Assembly: GCF_045446075.1 (NCBI RefSeq)
Contig: NZ_JBJJBQ010000009.1
Span: 86,716 to 150,715, forward strand
From: Flavisericum labens
GTDB lineage: Bacteria; Bacteroidota; Bacteroidia; Flavobacteriales; Flavobacteriaceae
Reading direction: 5' to 3'
DNA length: 64,000 bases
A program made the translations under genes and the position numbers. The notes below the pieces were generated by a model. That model was not told the origin of the DNA, ran no database searches, and saw nothing but the letters and a program-made list of their open reading frames with translations. Positions 16,339-25,335 of the stretch are shown piece by piece (position 1 is the first letter of the stretch; each line of letters opens with the position of its first letter).

Positions 16339-18556
16339 GAGTACTGTCTTTCTTGCTAGCCAAAGCGTTGTAAAGTTTTTTCTCAAATTCCTCTTGTTTG
16401 AATGGTTTTGGAATTATATCGGTAAAACCAGCCTCTTCAAACTCGTGCATTTTATCTTCAATGGTAACTGCTGTGAGTGCAAAAATGGTAAGTTCTTTGT
16501 CAAATGACCGCACTATTTTAGTAGCTTCAATACCGCTGATTCCTGGCATATGGATGTCCATTAAAATAATATTGTAATCATTGGCCTTAATTTGCTCAAC
16601 GGCATCCTCACCGTTGTCAACAATATCACATTTAAGTTCCATTTTAGTTAAAATCTTCTTGGTAATCATTTGGTTAATTTTATTGTCTTCAACCACCAAA
16701 ATTTTAACATTACTTAAATCTATTTCGTCTTTGTTGCCATCAAAATAATTGACCTTGTTTTCTTTGGCTTCTTTAATCGTTGTTTTTTCAAGAGGTATTT
16801 CAAAGTAGAAGGTAGTGCCGACGTTTAATTCACTTTTCACGTAAATTTTTCCTTTTAAAATATCGATTAAACCTTTTACAATTGATAGGCCTAGACCTGT
16901 ACCGCCATATTTACGGTTGATTTGAATGGAACCTTGTGAGAAGCTTTCAAACATGTGGTCTTGTTTCTCTTGGCTAATACCAATACCGTTATCTTCAATT
17001 TCAAATCGTAGGGTGTAAATTTTGCCTATTTCTTCTATTTTGTAAACCCTTATCCAGATATCACCATCTTTTGTGAATTTTATGGAGTTACCTACCAAAT
17101 TAATAAGGATTTGAGATATTTTTAATTGGTCTGCAATAAAGTTTTCAGGTAAATCTTTATCGTATTCAAAATGAATCTTAATATTGTTGTCTTCAGCCGA
17201 ATTATTTAGTGCTAAAATAATATTGTTTATCTTTTTGTTCAGGTTGAATACTTCTGGTTCAACATCTACTTTGTTGGCTTCAATTTTATTGATTTGAAGG
17301 ATGTCATTAATAAAGGTGAGTAAATAATCACCAGAAAATTTTAACGATTTTAGGTGTTGTACCTGTTCTGGTTTTGGGTTTTCATCCAAAAGCATATTAC
17401 TTAAACCGGTTACGGCATAAAGCGGCGTTCGCAGCTCGTGGGTTACCGTTGAAAGGAAATTCGCTTTAGTCTTTGAAGCGAGTTCTGCTTTTTCTTTGGC
17501 AACAATTAGCTCCGCATTTTTTTTATGGAGCATATTATTGGTTTTTAACCTAATATTATTGTTTTTATAAAGAGATAATGTTAAAAGCGATAAAATAGTA
17601 ATTAAGGCTACACTCAGAATAGACGTAAGCGTTTGTAAGTTATTGCTGTCTTCAGCCTTTTCAAGTTTTTCGTTCGCCAATTTGTTTTTTTCAATTTCTT
17701 CACTTAAAAGATATTGAGCTTCTAAATTACGTGGCGAGCTAATGCGGGTTAAACTTCTTATTGAGTCTGAAAGTGTTATATAAGCACTTAAATAATCTAT
17801 AGATGTTTTAAAATTTGCGGTATTCTTATAAAGTTTACTTAACACAAAATACCCTTGGTTAAGAACGCTTGTATATTGATTGTCCTTAGCAATTTGAACA
17901 CCTTCATGAGCTATTTCTAGAGCTCTGTCATTGTAGCCTATTTTTTCTAATACTGTGGCTTGGTGAATAAGGGCCTCACTTAATGTTTTTTTGTAGCCAT
18001 AGTTTTTGGCTGTAGCAATAGACTGTTCAATAACATTGCGAGCCATTTTATAATTTTTCAGATCTTCGTAAGTCTTTCCTTCTTGTAATAGTGTTTCGGC
18101 CAGATATTCATTAAGCCCTTCTTCTTCAAACTTGGATTTTGCAGCCGTATAAGAGTCGAGTGCAGAGTAATATTTTTTTTTTGCTAAATATACATCACCA
18201 AATGTTTTATAAGAATGACCTAGATTCCTATTATCGTTTATTATTCTTTGAATTTCAATGGCTTTATTCAAAGACTTAACAGCTTTCTCTTTTTCATTAA
18301 TAATGAGTTGGATTCGACCTTTTAAAGCATAGACCATTCCAATACTCACCTTGTTATCTGCTTCTATGGCTAATTTTAAAGCCTCGTCTAAGTTTTTCTG
18401 TGCTTTAAAATAGTTGAAGTTCTCTAACTCGGCTTGCGATTCAGCAATGCGATAGTTAATGTTATTTAGTGCCAGTTCAGGGTCATTATCAATCGTTTGT
18501 TGAGATAATCCGCTCACACTAAACAGTAAAGCTATTATATAAATGTAGTTCTTCAT
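16328..18556 (-). CDS. Hybrid sensor histidine kinase with TPR sensor region
   Basis: 742 residues. Signal peptide 1-19, TPR repeats about 25-300 (periplasmic), one span 308-331, coiled linker, HisKA with phospho-acceptor His373 (VTHELRTP), HATPase with N-box near 482-494 (ILINLVGNSIKFT), G1 DNGIGIS (522-528) and G2 GGTGLGLSIVKG (551-562), then a receiver domain 617-735 with Asp667 (ILMDIHMPG) and Lys717 (PKPF). No output domain or DNA-binding domain follows, so it must signal through phosphotransfer or an unlinked partner. A TAnnTTTG element at 18591-18584 gives it its own promoter. Its 3' end overlaps lpxK. Confidence 0.93.
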   Translation of the reverse strand: MKNYIYIIALLFSVSGLSQQTIDNDPELALNNINYRIAESQAELENFNYFKAQKNLDEALKLAIEADNKVSIGMVYALKGRIQLIINEKEKAVKSLNKAIEIQRIINDNRNLGHSYKTFGDVYLAKKKYYSALDSYTAAKSKFEEEGLNEYLAETLLQEGKTYEDLKNYKMARNVIEQSIATAKNYGYKKTLSEALIHQATVLEKIGYNDRALEIAHEGVQIAKDNQYTSVLNQGYFVLSKLYKNTANFKTSIDYLSAYITLSDSIRSLTRISSPRNLEAQYLLSEEIEKNKLANEKLEKAEDSNNLQTLTSILSVALITILSLLTLSLYKNNNIRLKTNNMLHKKNAELIVAKEKAELASKTKANFLSTVTHELRTPLYAVTGLSNMLLDENPKPEQVQHLKSLKFSGDYLLTFINDILQINKIEANKVDVEPEVFNLNKKINNIILALNNSAEDNNIKIHFEYDKDLPENFIADQLKISQILINLVGNSIKFTKDGDIWIRVYKIEEIGKIYTLRFEIEDNGIGISQEKQDHMFESFSQGSIQINRKYGGTGLGLSIVKGLIDILKGKIYVKSELNVGTTFYFEIPLEKTTIKEAKENKVNYFDGNKDEIDLSNVKILVVEDNKINQMITKKILTKMELKCDIVDNGEDAVEQIKANDYNIILMDIHMPGISGIEATKIVRSFDKELTIFALTAVTIEDKMHEFEEAGFTDIIPKPFKQEEFEKKLYNALASKKDSTPSA

Positions 18557-18583
18557 TTGGGGCTTTATTCGAAACTATAGCGA

Positions 18584-18591
18584 CAAATATA
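18584..18591 (-). promoter_or_regulatory. -7 promoter element (TATATTTG) of the hybrid kinase gene
   Basis: TAnnTTTG match 27 bp upstream of the ATG at 18556, immediately after the gap stop codon. Confidence 0.45.
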
Positions 18592-18592
18592 A

Positions 18593-19609
18593 TTATTTTA
18601 TCGATAAAAAGCACTTTTTTTCCGATAAATTGCGTATTAAATCAATTATTCGACTTGAATAGCCAGTTTCGTTGTCGTACCATCCTATGATTTTCACCAT
18701 GTTTCCGATGACCGACGTCATTTCTGCATCAAAAATGCAGGAGTGCCTATTTCCAACAATATCAACTGAAACTATGGGCGCCTCTGTGTACTCAATAATA
18801 TTCTTGTAATGGTCATTTGAAGCCTCTTTAAAGGCTCCGTTAATGCCTTCAATTGTAACGGGCTTTTTTACATTAAAGGTTATATCTGTTAAAGAGCCAT
18901 TAATAACCGGAACACGAATACCACAGCCCCCGATTACATCAGATAGATTAGGGAAAATTTTCGTTAGTGCTTTTGCTGCTCCAGTAGTAGTGGGCACAAT
19001 AGATTGTCCGGCTGCTCTTGAACGCCGCAAATCACGATGGGGCTGGTCGTGAAGACTTTGATCCGTAGTATAGGAATGCACAGTTGTAATATAGGCTTGG
19101 TCAATACCGCAAAATTTATTGATAATATCAATCATTGGGGCGGCGTTGTTTGTGGTGCACGATGCATTAGATATGATGGTTTCAGTGCCCTCAATTAAAT
19201 GGTCGTTGACACCCATAACAATGGTTTTTATATCGTCTTCAACTGGAGGTACACTTAATATAACCTGCTTAGCTCCATTTTTAATATGGTGTGTTAAAAT
19301 GGAAGATGTTTTAAACTTTCCGGTAGATTCTATAACGAAATCTACATCGTAAGGCTTCCAATTGATGTCTTTTGGATGCGAGTGGTTTAATAAGGGTATA
19401 TTTTCATTGTTAACCAAAATATGCTTACCATCGTACGAAACATCACCGTTAAAAATCCCATGTACACTGTCGTATTTTAATAGATGGCTTAGTGTTTTGG
19501 TGTCGGCCAAATCGTTAATTGCAACAACTTTTATGTTGTCGTAATTTTGAAGAATCCTAAAGACACGTCTGCCAATTCTACCAAATCCGCTAATGGCAAC
19601 CTTGATCAT
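18593..19609 (-). CDS. gap: Glyceraldehyde-3-phosphate dehydrogenase
   Basis: 338 residues. NAD-binding GFGRIGRRVFR at the N-terminus, ESTGKF, catalytic Cys151 in SNASCTTN and the activating His178 in TTVHSYT, followed by RDLRRSRAAGQSIVPT and the C-terminal WYDNETGYSSR. Residue 33 is Asp (INDLAD), as in NAD-dependent glycolytic forms. The motif reads SNASCTTNNAAP, where most GAPDHs have SCTTNCLAP; the second Cys is not essential. It starts two bases after the stop of lipA, so it is probably co-transcribed with it. Flavobacteria often carry more than one gap gene, so the metabolic direction is uncertain. Confidence 0.95.
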   Translation of the reverse strand: MIKVAISGFGRIGRRVFRILQNYDNIKVVAINDLADTKTLSHLLKYDSVHGIFNGDVSYDGKHILVNNENIPLLNHSHPKDINWKPYDVDFVIESTGKFKTSSILTHHIKNGAKQVILSVPPVEDDIKTIVMGVNDHLIEGTETIISNASCTTNNAAPMIDIINKFCGIDQAYITTVHSYTTDQSLHDQPHRDLRRSRAAGQSIVPTTTGAAKALTKIFPNLSDVIGGCGIRVPVINGSLTDITFNVKKPVTIEGINGAFKEASNDHYKNIIEYTEAPIVSVDIVGNRHSCIFDAEMTSVIGNMVKIIGWYDNETGYSSRIIDLIRNLSEKKCFLSIK

Positions 19610-19611
19610 GG

Positions 19612-20493
19612 CTAATTAATATGTTTTTGAGCTTTGTAAGATGAACGTACCAAAGCACTGCTTTCTACATGACGAAAACCTAAATCTAACCCAATTTCTT
19701 CGTATTCCTTAAATTGGTCGGGTGTAATAAATTGTTTTACGGGCAAGTGCTTTTTACTTGGTTGGAGGTATTGGCCAATAGTTACCACATCCACATCATT
19801 TTCCTTTAGGTCGTGAAGGGTTTCAATAACTTCTTCACGAGTTTCGCCCAAACCTAGCATGATACCAGATTTTGTGCGTCGTTGCCCTTGAGCTTTTAAA
19901 TATTTTAACACGCCCATACTACGATCGTACTGAGCTTGTATTCTAACTTCACGGGTTAATCGGCGTACAGTTTCAATATTGTGCGATACGACTTCGGGAG
20001 CCACATCAATAATTCGGTCAATATGTTTTTCTATGCCTTGAAAATCAGGAACTAAAGTTTCTAGAGTTGTTTCATGATTCATTCGCCTAACCGCTTTAAC
20101 TGTTTCGGCCCACATGATACTACCCATATCTTTTAAGTCATCACGGTCTACACTGGTTAGAACGGCATGTTTTATTTTCATTATTTTTATGGAACGTGCT
20201 ACTTTTTCGGGTTCATCCCAATCAACAGTTTCTGGGCGTCCTGTTTTTACACCGCAAAATCCGCAAGATCGCGTGCAAACATTTCCCAAAATCATAAACG
20301 TGGCCGTTCCTTCTCCCCAGCATTCGCCCATATTGGGGCAGCTTCCAGAAGTGCAAATCGTATTTAGCTTGTATTTATCAACCAATCCACGTAATTCGGT
20401 ATACTTTTTTCCCGTTGGAAGTTTTACTCGGAGCCATTTGGGTTTTGTTTTACGTTCTTCTGGCAATATATTTGAAGCAGTATCTGTATTCAT
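19612..20493 (-). CDS. lipA: Lipoyl synthase (radical SAM)
   Basis: Inserts two sulfurs into octanoyl-lipoyl domains. 293 residues from the ATG at 20493; the frame reaches 20517 but a -7 element (20522-20515) overlaps that longer start. The auxiliary cluster motif CTSGSCPNMGEC and the radical SAM motif CTRSCGFC are intact, as is the C-terminal RSSYKA serine motif. It pairs functionally with lipB at 9.8 kb. Confidence 0.97.
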   Translation of the reverse strand: MNTDTASNILPEERKTKPKWLRVKLPTGKKYTELRGLVDKYKLNTICTSGSCPNMGECWGEGTATFMILGNVCTRSCGFCGVKTGRPETVDWDEPEKVARSIKIMKIKHAVLTSVDRDDLKDMGSIMWAETVKAVRRMNHETTLETLVPDFQGIEKHIDRIIDVAPEVVSHNIETVRRLTREVRIQAQYDRSMGVLKYLKAQGQRRTKSGIMLGLGETREEVIETLHDLKENDVDVVTIGQYLQPSKKHLPVKQFITPDQFKEYEEIGLDLGFRHVESSALVRSSYKAQKHIN

Positions 20494-20514
20494 ATCTTTA
20501 AGAAAAATAGGAAG

Positions 20515-20522
20515 CAAAGATA
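20515..20522 (-). promoter_or_regulatory. -7 promoter element (TATCTTTG) of lipA
   Basis: TAnnTTTG match 21 bp upstream of the chosen ATG at 20493. Confidence 0.5.
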
Positions 20523-20544
20523 CGAAGTATTCTTTTAAATGAAC

Positions 20545-21759
20545 CTATAGGATGCTAAGATACCAAATGCTGAAACCTATTAAAAAAACAATGCCCATTA
20601 TGCTTAAAAGATGCATTTGTTTTGATGGTCGCCAAGCTTTGGGCGTATGCTTGCTGGAAATTAATTTGTAATTGATTATAGCGTAAAAAGGAGCCGTAAT
20701 AAACGAGAGTATAGTCGCTATTTGGATCAGGAATCCCATTTCTGAAGCTAAAAAAACAAAAATGCAAATGGTTCCTGTAGAAAGTAAAGCAATCCAAAAG
20801 GTGTAGTTGAACTTTGATGCGTTTTTAAAAAGCAGTTCTGTGGTTTTTTCCATGGCGCGAGGCGAGGCATCTAATGTAGTAAGTGTCGTGCTAAACATGG
20901 TTGTAAAAGCAGCAATACCAATAACAATGTAAGCCCAATCGCCAAGATTAGTCGTGTACATGCTAATTAGTTGCTTAGAAAACACGGTAGCAGATACACT
21001 AAATGTTTCACCGCTGTTGAACATAACTAAAGAGCCCAAAAGGACAAACCCGATACCCAAAAGAATAGTGCCAAAGTAACCCACGTTAAAATCGAATAAT
21101 GCTGATGTGGTGGTATAGTTTTTGGTATCTTTATTCTTTTCTATCGCCCATAGCGATTGCCATACGGACACATCGAGTGGAGCGGGCATCCACCCCATAA
21201 AAGCAATTAAAAAGCCTATTTCCAAAGCATTTTCAGGGAGTACTTGTTGCAACGAAATAGGTTCGGAATTGTTAAGTAATGCAATACTTACTGCGGCAAT
21301 AGTACTTATGGTTAGCGTTATGATTATGATTTTCATTAGCCTGTCTAATAGCTTATATTTTCCCATTACTAAAAGCAATAAACAGATTATAATAATGACG
21401 ACGGTCCAAGTTTTTATACCAATAAAATTACCAAATAGTGTAGAAGCAAGACCTGCAGTAACAATCGTTACACCGGCCTGAATAGTAAAAATAGTGGCCA
21501 AGTTGAGTATAAAGTATAGCATTAAAATGCCTTTACCCAATTTTTTGTAACCGTCCAATAAGCTTTCCCCTGTTGCCGTTGCATACCGAGGGCCGAACTG
21601 AAAGAACGGATATTTAAACAGGTGCACCAAAAGCAGTGCCCAAAGTAACCCAAGACCAAAATCGGCGCCAGATCGGGTAGATTGCACTAAATGTGAAACA
21701 CCTATTGCTGCACCAGCAAATAACAACCCTGGGCCGAGATTTTTTAGTTTAGCAATCAT
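20545..21759 (-). CDS. Nramp-family (SLC11) transporter, divergent
   Basis: 404 residues with about 11 hydrophobic helices. N-terminal LGPGLLFAGAAIGVSHLVQSTRSGADFG has the Nramp helix 1 layout, but the metal-binding DPGN is replaced by IGVSH. Helix 6 reads MGWMPAPLDVSVWQS where classic members have a Met-Pro-His pair. The GPRYATATGESLLDGY and MEKTTELL loop blocks are conserved in a Bacteroidota subgroup. Substrate may therefore differ from Mn/Fe. The ATG overlaps the TAA of the upstream sigma factor gene by one base (TAATG), so translation is coupled. Confidence 0.8.
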   Translation of the reverse strand: MIAKLKNLGPGLLFAGAAIGVSHLVQSTRSGADFGLGLLWALLLVHLFKYPFFQFGPRYATATGESLLDGYKKLGKGILMLYFILNLATIFTIQAGVTIVTAGLASTLFGNFIGIKTWTVVIIIICLLLLVMGKYKLLDRLMKIIIITLTISTIAAVSIALLNNSEPISLQQVLPENALEIGFLIAFMGWMPAPLDVSVWQSLWAIEKNKDTKNYTTTSALFDFNVGYFGTILLGIGFVLLGSLVMFNSGETFSVSATVFSKQLISMYTTNLGDWAYIVIGIAAFTTMFSTTLTTLDASPRAMEKTTELLFKNASKFNYTFWIALLSTGTICIFVFLASEMGFLIQIATILSFITAPFYAIINYKLISSKHTPKAWRPSKQMHLLSIMGIVFLIGFSIWYLSIL

Positions 21760-22304
21760 TATTTGTTTCTAATAATTTCTGCAAGTAGCTTTTTTGCACG
21801 AAGCAGTTTTACTTTAACATTATTTATTGGTTCGTCCAATTCTTTTGAAATTTCCTTATAGCTCAATTCTTGAAAATATCGCAAGTTGATTATTTCTTGA
21901 TAATGCGGTTTTAACTGCTTTATGTCGCGCAACAGTTTGGCTAAATGTTGTTCGGTTATTAATTTGTCTTCAGGTGAAGGTGACTCGTCTAAAACTTGAA
22001 AAACCTCGCGGTCATCTTGCGAAATAACCTGGTCAATCGTATTCTTTTCTTTCCGAAGTAAATCAATATGAATGTTTTTTGAGATGGTAATCAGCCAAGT
22101 TTTAAAGGTGTATTTTTCTTTGAAAGTCTCAATTCTATCGAATGCTTTCGAGAAGGTTTGAATGGTAATATCTTCGGCATCGTTCTCATTTTGGGTGCGT
22201 TTTAGTTGAAAACCATAAACATCGTCCCAATATAAATCCAATAAAAAGTTGAACGCTTTCTGGTCGTTTTTTTTGGCACGTTTAATGGCTTCGGTTATTT
22301 CCAA
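21759..22304 (-). CDS. ECF-type RNA polymerase sigma factor
   Basis: 181 residues. Region 2 (FNFLLDLYWDDVYGFQLKR ... NDAEDITIQTFSKAF ... FKTWLITISKNIHIDLLRK) and region 4 (LKPHYQEIINLRYFQELSYKEISKELDEPINNVKVKLLRAKKLL) are clear. The start codon is TTG (22304-22302), with no in-frame ATG nearby; it lies inside the end of the glycosyltransferase gene (overlap 22295-22304). The 3' end overlaps the Nramp ATG. No anti-sigma gene is adjacent, so control is unclear. Confidence 0.9.
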   Translation of the reverse strand: MEITEAIKRAKKNDQKAFNFLLDLYWDDVYGFQLKRTQNENDAEDITIQTFSKAFDRIETFKEKYTFKTWLITISKNIHIDLLRKEKNTIDQVISQDDREVFQVLDESPSPEDKLITEQHLAKLLRDIKQLKPHYQEIINLRYFQELSYKEISKELDEPINNVKVKLLRAKKLLAEIIRNK

Positions 22305-23407
22305 TGGTTGGGTTTTGAGATGAGATTGTTTATAAATATAGCCATTTGCGCGATAATTAGAAAAATTTCAAGAAAAGGCAATAAAAATAGCAAATCAATT
22401 TCGTTAAGCTTTTTGAAAGATAAACCCAAAACGAGGTATTGAACCATAATTCGGGTTAAGAAGAGCCCTAAAACAATTGGCCAATTGTATAGAGTTGTGA
22501 GTAAAAAAAAAGTAAACAACCAAAACGAAAGGTTTGAAACGTACTGAAGCGCCAATATTATTTTATGTTTTGTTTTGTAATGATGCGCTGTGGAGACATG
22601 GCGTCTTTTTTGAAAAAACCATGCTTTGAACGTGGTTTTTGGCGTCGATTCCGTAAAGCTTTCCTTGGAAACGCATATCGTTGTATTGTCGTTTGTAGCT
22701 ACGTGGTTTATAAATAAATCGTCATCACCAGATTGTACTTTAATGTGTTTAATAAACCCATTGACCTTAAAAAACTCATTTTTTACATACGCCAAGTTAC
22801 GCCCAACACCCATGTAAGGCATGCCATTGAGTGCAAACGAAAAATAATTTACCGCTGTAATTAGGGTTTCAAACCGAATGACTTTATTGAGGAAGGAATT
22901 TTTAATTTTCGCATAGGCACCGTAGCCTAAAACAAGTGTTTTTTTATTGCTGAAGTGCGAAGCCATTTCTTTTAACCAAAGGTTCGATACAGGTTTGCAA
23001 TCGGCATCAGTGAAAACTAAATGTTCGTATTTTGAAGCTTTTATACCTAAAGTGAGCGCATATTTTTTATTACCCCAAAAGGCCTCAATACTTTTAACAT
23101 CAACAATTTTTATATTGTCATGAAGTTTTGAAAATGCTTGCATAACATCTAAAGTTTCATCTTTTGATGAGTCGTTAATCAAAACAATTTCAAAATTAGG
23201 AAAATCTTGTTCGATTACAGAAGGCAGAAAACGTTTTAGGTTTTCTGCTTCATTTTTGGCGCAAATAATGATTGAAACAGGTACATTTTTAAAACGTGCT
23301 TTTTTCAGTTTGGAAAACGCGAATTTCCCAGAAATAAAGACGTAAAAAATAATTTGAATTACAACTACAACAATAAATGCGCAGTAAACAAAACCAAGAA
23401 GGCCCAT
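22295..23407 (-). CDS. Family 2 membrane glycosyltransferase
   Basis: 370 residues. N-terminal span 5-27, then a GT-A domain with VSIIICAKNEAENL, VLINDSSKDET and the metal-binding FTDADC (DxD), and GDDDLFIN with KRRHVST later. Three hydrophobic helices follow (about 285-305, 310-330, 340-362). The arrangement fits processive or lipid-linked GT2 enzymes of envelope polysaccharide synthesis; the acceptor is unknown. It begins eight bases after the NqrM-like gene and overlaps the sigma gene by 10 bp. Confidence 0.88.
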   Translation of the reverse strand: MGLLGFVYCAFIVVVVIQIIFYVFISGKFAFSKLKKARFKNVPVSIIICAKNEAENLKRFLPSVIEQDFPNFEIVLINDSSKDETLDVMQAFSKLHDNIKIVDVKSIEAFWGNKKYALTLGIKASKYEHLVFTDADCKPVSNLWLKEMASHFSNKKTLVLGYGAYAKIKNSFLNKVIRFETLITAVNYFSFALNGMPYMGVGRNLAYVKNEFFKVNGFIKHIKVQSGDDDLFINHVATNDNTTICVSKESFTESTPKTTFKAWFFQKRRHVSTAHHYKTKHKIILALQYVSNLSFWLFTFFLLTTLYNWPIVLGLFLTRIMVQYLVLGLSFKKLNEIDLLFLLPFLEIFLIIAQMAIFINNLISKPNHWK

Positions 23408-23414
23408 GAGCTAG

Positions 23415-23618
23415 TTACGAATGTTGTGGTTCATTACATTCACTAAACTGGTCGGGTGTTTTTCCACAAAAACCACATGCATCCCCGTCCTTATTTAACA
23501 TTGGGTTTTGGCTTGCGCAAGTACCGGCAAATTTACCGTCTTTTTTTGCCCAAATTTTAATAGCAATTCCCGCTACACCTAATGCTAATAAAGCTATGGT
23601 TATTAAAAGAAGTTTCAT
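23415..23618 (-). CDS. Small Cys-rich membrane protein, NqrM-like
   Basis: 67 residues. One N-terminal span (LLLITIALLALGVAGIAIKIW), then KFAGTCASQ ... DACGFCGKTPDQFSEC, with cysteines at 34, 49, 52 and 60. Span followed by a G-[ST]-C and a CxxC block is the layout of NqrM (DUF539), the small protein needed to mature Na+-translocating NADH:quinone reductase, probably by delivering iron. Members in Bacteroidota are often listed only as membrane or secreted protein. The NqrM match is by pattern; no nqr genes lie in this window. It is the first gene of the run through the glycosyltransferase and sigma factor. Confidence 0.5.
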   Translation of the reverse strand: MKLLLITIALLALGVAGIAIKIWAKKDGKFAGTCASQNPMLNKDGDACGFCGKTPDQFSECNEPQHS

Positions 23619-23637
23619 CTATTCTTGTTTATTTATG

Positions 23638-23645
23638 CAAAGATA
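23638..23645 (-). promoter_or_regulatory. -7 promoter element (TATCTTTG)
   Basis: TAnnTTTG match 19 bp upstream of the ATG at 23618. It should drive the NqrM-like / glycosyltransferase / sigma / Nramp run. Confidence 0.5.
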
Positions 23646-23771
23646 AGAGTTTTACAGATAAATTTTTAGAAGAACATAGCTAAATAGAAATTGTGACCGA
23701 TTTTTATATAGGTGTCTAATAGTTAATTGATTACATTTATGCAATACTAACTAATAAAAAACTATTTAATC

Positions 23772-24458
23772 ATGAAAAAATTATTTGCAGAGTTTTTCGG
23801 AACATTTTGGCTTGTTTTTGGGGGTTGTGGAAGCGCTATTTTTGCGGCAGGCTACCCGGGTTTAGGTATTGGCTTTGTGGGTGTAGCTTTAGCATTTGGT
23901 CTTACCGTATTAACTATGGCTTATGCTGTGGGACACATTTCTGGAGCGCATTTTAATCCTGCTGTGTCATTCGGTTTATGGGCTGGTGGAAAATTCTCGG
24001 GCAAGGATTTGATTGGTTACATTATCGCCCAGGTTATAGGAGCTATAGCGGCTGCAGGGGTGTTGTATGTTATCGTTTCAGGAAAGTCAGATTTTGTTGA
24101 TATTGGCGGTTTTGCAGCCAATGGCTATGGTGAATTGTCTCCCGGAGGTTTTAGTATGACATCGGTATTAATTACCGAGTTTTTGTTGACCATGTTTTTT
24201 CTATTGATTATTTTAGGAAGTACCTATGTAAAAGCGCCGGAAGGTTTTGCGGGCGTAGCTATTGGTTTGGCCTTAACGTTAATTCATTTAATAAGTATTC
24301 CTATTTCAAATACATCAGTGAATCCTGCGCGCTCTACTAGCCAAGCGTTGTTTGCAGGTGGAGAGTTTACTGCACAATTATGGCTGTTTTGGTTGGCTCC
24401 TATAGCGGGAGCGATTGTGGCTGGATTTATCCATAAGGCTTTATTTTCTAAAGCATAA
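23772..24458 (+). CDS. aqpZ: Aquaporin Z (water channel)
   Basis: 228 residues, six spans. Both NPA boxes are present: HFNPAVSFGLW (helix B) and VNPARSTSQALF (helix E). The AEFFGTFWLVFGGCGSA start and SGAHFNPA motif are typical of AqpZ rather than glycerol facilitators, which need an Asp after the second NPA Arg. The gene is monocistronic, converging on the anti-sigma gene. Confidence 0.96.
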   Translation: MKKLFAEFFGTFWLVFGGCGSAIFAAGYPGLGIGFVGVALAFGLTVLTMAYAVGHISGAHFNPAVSFGLWAGGKFSGKDLIGYIIAQVIGAIAAAGVLYVIVSGKSDFVDIGGFAANGYGELSPGGFSMTSVLITEFLLTMFFLLIILGSTYVKAPEGFAGVAIGLALTLIHLISIPISNTSVNPARSTSQALFAGGEFTAQLWLFWLAPIAGAIVAGFIHKALFSKA

Positions 24459-24481
24459 ATGTCTTATTGCCTAAATAAAAA

Positions 24482-24510
24482 AAGCCTCATTTTAAATTAA
24501 AATGAGGCTT
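24482..24510. terminator. Bidirectional terminator between aqpZ and the anti-sigma gene
   Basis: A 13-bp stem AAGCCTCATTTTA / TAAAATGAGGCTT with a three-base loop. An A run on its left gives a good T run for minus-strand transcripts. Confidence 0.8.
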
Positions 24511-24531
24511 ATTGAGATTATTGCTATTAAT

Positions 24532-25326
24532 CTATTGTAAATCAATTTCTGCAACCGAATTTTCGGTTGATGCTACATTATTACCGCCTTTTGGTTCTAT
24601 GGTAATATTTAAACCAAGGACGTCTTCCATATAAGGGATATTTCTAAGTTTGCGATCGGCTTTATTTAAAATCCCCAAACTTACCATCTTACCTTGTAAT
24701 TCTGCCCAAATTTGGTAACAATGCTCTTCTGGCAGTTCGGGTAAAGACACCACATCAATCATCGATGTTTTTTCTTTGGCATTAATATATGCAACGGTTT
24801 TAAGGTCTTTTGCCCGTTCGTTTCCTTTAATAATGTATTTTTCGGTTTCAGGGTTGTTGAGCTTTAAAAGCTGACGCATAACATTGTCTAACATTTCGTT
24901 GTTTTTTGCTATATCGCTTCTTAAATCAAAAAGTTCGTCAACAACAACCTGATTCTCTTTTGCCAGTTTTTGGCCGTGGTTATAAAATATATAAGACGTA
25001 CCGGCAAAAAGTAATGCGGCTACACTCGCAGCAATACTGAATTTGTACCATTTTTTATACTTATAGGACCTTTTTGTATTTAATCTTACAACAGGTGTAT
25101 CATCAAGTTCATCTAAAATATTATTTAAGATGCTTTTGGGAACTTCAACCGCATTGACTTTTGCAACCACTTCTAGGTTGTGTTGCAATGTGTTGTAGGC
25201 ATTCTGTACTTCTGGGTATTTTGAAATAAAAGATTCCACTTTTTCTGTTTCGGCAGAAGAAGTTTCTCCTAGTAGATATTTTTCTAATAGGCCAGAATTT
25301 AAAAAAGTAGTTATTTTCGCATTCAT
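24532..25326 (-). CDS. Anti-sigma factor, RskA-type
   Basis: 264 residues. The N-terminal cytoplasmic part has LLEKYLLGETSSAETEKVESFISKYPEV, the anti-sigma pattern. One span lies near 94-116 (KFSIAASVAALLFAGTSYIFY), followed by a coiled segment and a periplasmic RskA domain with VVSLPELPEEHCYQIWAELQGKMVSLGIL. No zinc-binding HxxxCxxC is seen, so it is not a ZAS-type anti-sigma. It follows its sigma factor after nine bases and should hold it at the membrane. Confidence 0.9.
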   Translation of the reverse strand: MNAKITTFLNSGLLEKYLLGETSSAETEKVESFISKYPEVQNAYNTLQHNLEVVAKVNAVEVPKSILNNILDELDDTPVVRLNTKRSYKYKKWYKFSIAASVAALLFAGTSYIFYNHGQKLAKENQVVVDELFDLRSDIAKNNEMLDNVMRQLLKLNNPETEKYIIKGNERAKDLKTVAYINAKEKTSMIDVVSLPELPEEHCYQIWAELQGKMVSLGILNKADRKLRNIPYMEDVLGLNITIEPKGGNNVASTENSVAEIDLQ

Positions 25327-25335
25327 GACGTTTTT

